Assembly: GCF_026000115.1 (NCBI RefSeq)
Contig: NZ_AP026868.1
Location: forward strand, 58,403-122,402
Origin: Aureispira anguillae
Lineage (GTDB): Bacteria > Bacteroidota > Bacteroidia > Chitinophagales > Saprospiraceae
Length of the DNA: 64,000 nt
Reading direction: 5' to 3'
Below the pieces are notes generated by a model. It had not been told where the DNA came from, searched no databases, and worked only from the letters and a program-made list of their open reading frames with translations. Both the position numbers and the translations under genes were made by a program. Positions 62,804 to 64,000 of the stretch are shown piece after piece (within the stretch, counting starts at the first letter, position 1; the number at the start of each line of letters is the position of its first letter).

Positions 62804-63763
62804 ATGAAAGCAATTGTATGCACTCAATATGGAGCCCCAGAAGTGCTTCAACTTAGCGAAGTAAGCCAACCTAGTCCCAAAGAGGATGAGGTATTAATAA
62901 AAAATTATGCTACGGCTGTTTCGTCAGGAGATAGCCGTTTACGAAAAGCAGATCCATTTCTTATTCGATTGATTTTTGGTTTTCTAAGACCTAGACAACC
63001 CATATTGGGTTTTGTTGTAGCTGGTGTCGTTGAAGCCGTTGGCAAAAATGTTACTCAATTTAAAAAAGGAGATAACGTTTATGGAACAACCAATATGAGC
63101 TTTGGTGCTTATGCCGAATATAAATGCCTACCTGAAAAGGGGGTGCTTGCCTTAAAACCTCAAAATATAAGCTATGAAGAAGCTGCCTCTATTCCTTTTG
63201 GGGGGAATACTGCCTTATATTTTTTGAAACAAGCAAATATTCAAGCGGGGCAAAAGGTGTTAATTTATGGTGCTTCTGGAGCAATAGGCACGGCTGCCAT
63301 TCAACTCGCTAAATATTGGGGAGCAGAAGTAACTGGCGTTTGTAGTACCTCTAATTTAGAACTGGTAAAATCACTAGGAGCAGACAAGGTTATTGATTAT
63401 ACGAAAGAAGATTTTAGTCAAAAAAAAGAAGTTTACGACGTAGTTTTTGAAACGGTAGGAAAAAGCTCCTTATCCAGTTGCAAAAAAGCACTTAAGAAAA
63501 AAGGCACCTTACTATTGGCTGCTAGTGGACTTACAGGAATGCTCCAAGCGTTGTGGGCTTCTATCTTCAGTAGCCAAAAAGTAATCGCTGGAGTGATGAG
63601 TGAAACCGCTGAAGATTTGGTGTTTTTTAACCAATTAATTGAGCAAGGAAAAATACAACCTGTCATTGATAAAACGTACCCATTAGAACAGATTATAGCA
63701 GCACATCGATACGTTGATAAGGGGCGTAAAAAAGGAAATGTGATCATTACAATAGCCCACTAG
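62804..63763 (+). CDS. Medium-chain dehydrogenase/quinone oxidoreductase-like protein
   Basis: A 319-aa MDR-superfamily protein of the zeta-crystallin/QOR branch: MKAIVCTQYGAPEVLQL start, DEVLIKNYATAVSSGDSRLRK, GVVEAVGKNVTQFKKGDNVYG, and a Rossmann motif LIYGASGAIGTAAIQLAK (about 148-165). The catalytic-zinc Cys and the structural-zinc cysteines of alcohol dehydrogenases are lacking, so it is a zinc-independent NADPH reductase of quinones or enones. It stands alone and is followed by a terminator. Confidence 0.9.
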   Translation: MKAIVCTQYGAPEVLQLSEVSQPSPKEDEVLIKNYATAVSSGDSRLRKADPFLIRLIFGFLRPRQPILGFVVAGVVEAVGKNVTQFKKGDNVYGTTNMSFGAYAEYKCLPEKGVLALKPQNISYEEAASIPFGGNTALYFLKQANIQAGQKVLIYGASGAIGTAAIQLAKYWGAEVTGVCSTSNLELVKSLGADKVIDYTKEDFSQKKEVYDVVFETVGKSSLSSCKKALKKKGTLLLAASGLTGMLQALWASIFSSQKVIAGVMSETAEDLVFFNQLIEQGKIQPVIDKTYPLEQIIAAHRYVDKGRKKGNVIITIAH

Positions 63764-63812
63764 TCCACGGTAATTGAGTACTATCCTAATCAATTGTTTT
63801 TTTTATAAAAAG

Positions 63813-63845
63813 ACTAGCAGAGCTTATTTTTGCTAGTTTTTTATT
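63813..63845 (+). terminator. Terminator of the dehydrogenase gene
   Basis: ACTAGCA (63813-63819) pairs with TGCTAGT (63831-63837), followed by TTTTTATTTTT. It lies about 50 bp past the stop codon. Confidence 0.75.
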
Positions 63846-63897
63846 TTTAGTCTATCTCCCTCTCTCCAAAAGCACTTCTTTCTTAATACCTCCAATG

Positions 63898-63966
63898 TTT
63901 GGTTTAAGTAGCAATAAATCGTAAATTTGCAAGCTTTATACTAAAAGTTTAGTTATGCTAAACTTT
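63898..63966 (+). promoter_or_regulatory. Bacteroidota-type promoter and leader hairpin for a gene beyond the window
   Basis: TTTG (63898-63901), a 20-bp spacer and TAAATTTG (63922-63929) match the consensus. Just downstream, AAAGTTTAG (63944-63952) and CTAAACTTT (63958-63966) form a perfect 9-bp hairpin that would lie at the start of the transcript. Confidence 0.6.
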
Positions 63967-64000
63967 CTTTATTAAAACTCACTTGTATTAAGCCCCTAAA

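Overview
The window is a low-GC chromosomal segment from a member of the Bacteroidota. The evidence is several large secreted proteins with type IX secretion (T9SS) C-terminal sorting domains, Bacteroidota-type promoters (TTTG, about 20 bp, TAnnTTTG), a serine-palmitoyltransferase-like enzyme, a LytS/LytTR two-component pair with a periplasmic propeller, and a flexirubin/aryl-polyene-type pigment cluster. The mixture suggests the Saprospiria (Aureispira-like), but that placement is inference; no rRNA or other marker gene is present.

Layout. 1-2440: a truncated PLP-dependent oxoamine synthase divergent from an extended SDR (possible sphingolipid enzymes), a degenerate mini-hairpin array and a KilA-N protein gene carrying a perfect 32-bp palindrome. 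2460-5741: an unrecognised 504-aa protein and a 1.8-kb gene-free stretch with terminator hairpins, a GC-rich palindromic element and five 100-bp tandem repeats. 5742-14104: a secreted LRR protein, two S74 (tail-fibre chaperone-like) proteins, and a propeller histidine kinase with its LytTR regulator. 14152-26361: a single 4069-aa T9SS surface protein with five near-identical 276-residue repeats. 26995-32022: cell-wall enzymes (glucosaminidase, MurG-like), a 41-aa membrane peptide, a hotdog thioesterase and secreted proteins.

33033-34600: a ParA ATPase translationally coupled to a ribbon-helix-helix (RHH) protein, surrounded by dense palindromes built on TTACACGTGTAA, TTAAACGTTTAA and GTTGCACGTGCAAC. 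Related CACGTG palindromes recur between genes at about 30.66, 38.97 and 54.11 kb. The last two bracket the pigment operon, whose first gene is preceded by a second RHH protein of the same family. This ParA-RHH-palindrome set is the most unusual system in the window.

39009-54109: a phosphopantetheinyl transferase, then a compact same-strand run: aromatic amino acid lyase (starter 4-coumarate or similar), ketoreductase, three intact ketosynthases, two ketosynthase-like proteins without catalytic Cys, two acyl carrier proteins, three hotdog proteins, an LpxL-like acyltransferase, a polysaccharide deacetylase-like protein, a LolA-like carrier, a lipoprotein and a GT2-DUF2062 fusion. Together they would build an aryl polyene, attach it to a lipid and move it to the outer membrane. 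No starter-activating ligase, MMPL exporter or dialkylresorcinol genes are visible here.

54262-64000: an ArsC/Spx-like protein, an ECF sigma factor overlapping a very large membrane-anchored putative anti-sigma protein, an OmpA-domain protein, a T9SS SBBP-repeat protein, a 160-bp foldback (MITE-like) element and a medium-chain dehydrogenase.
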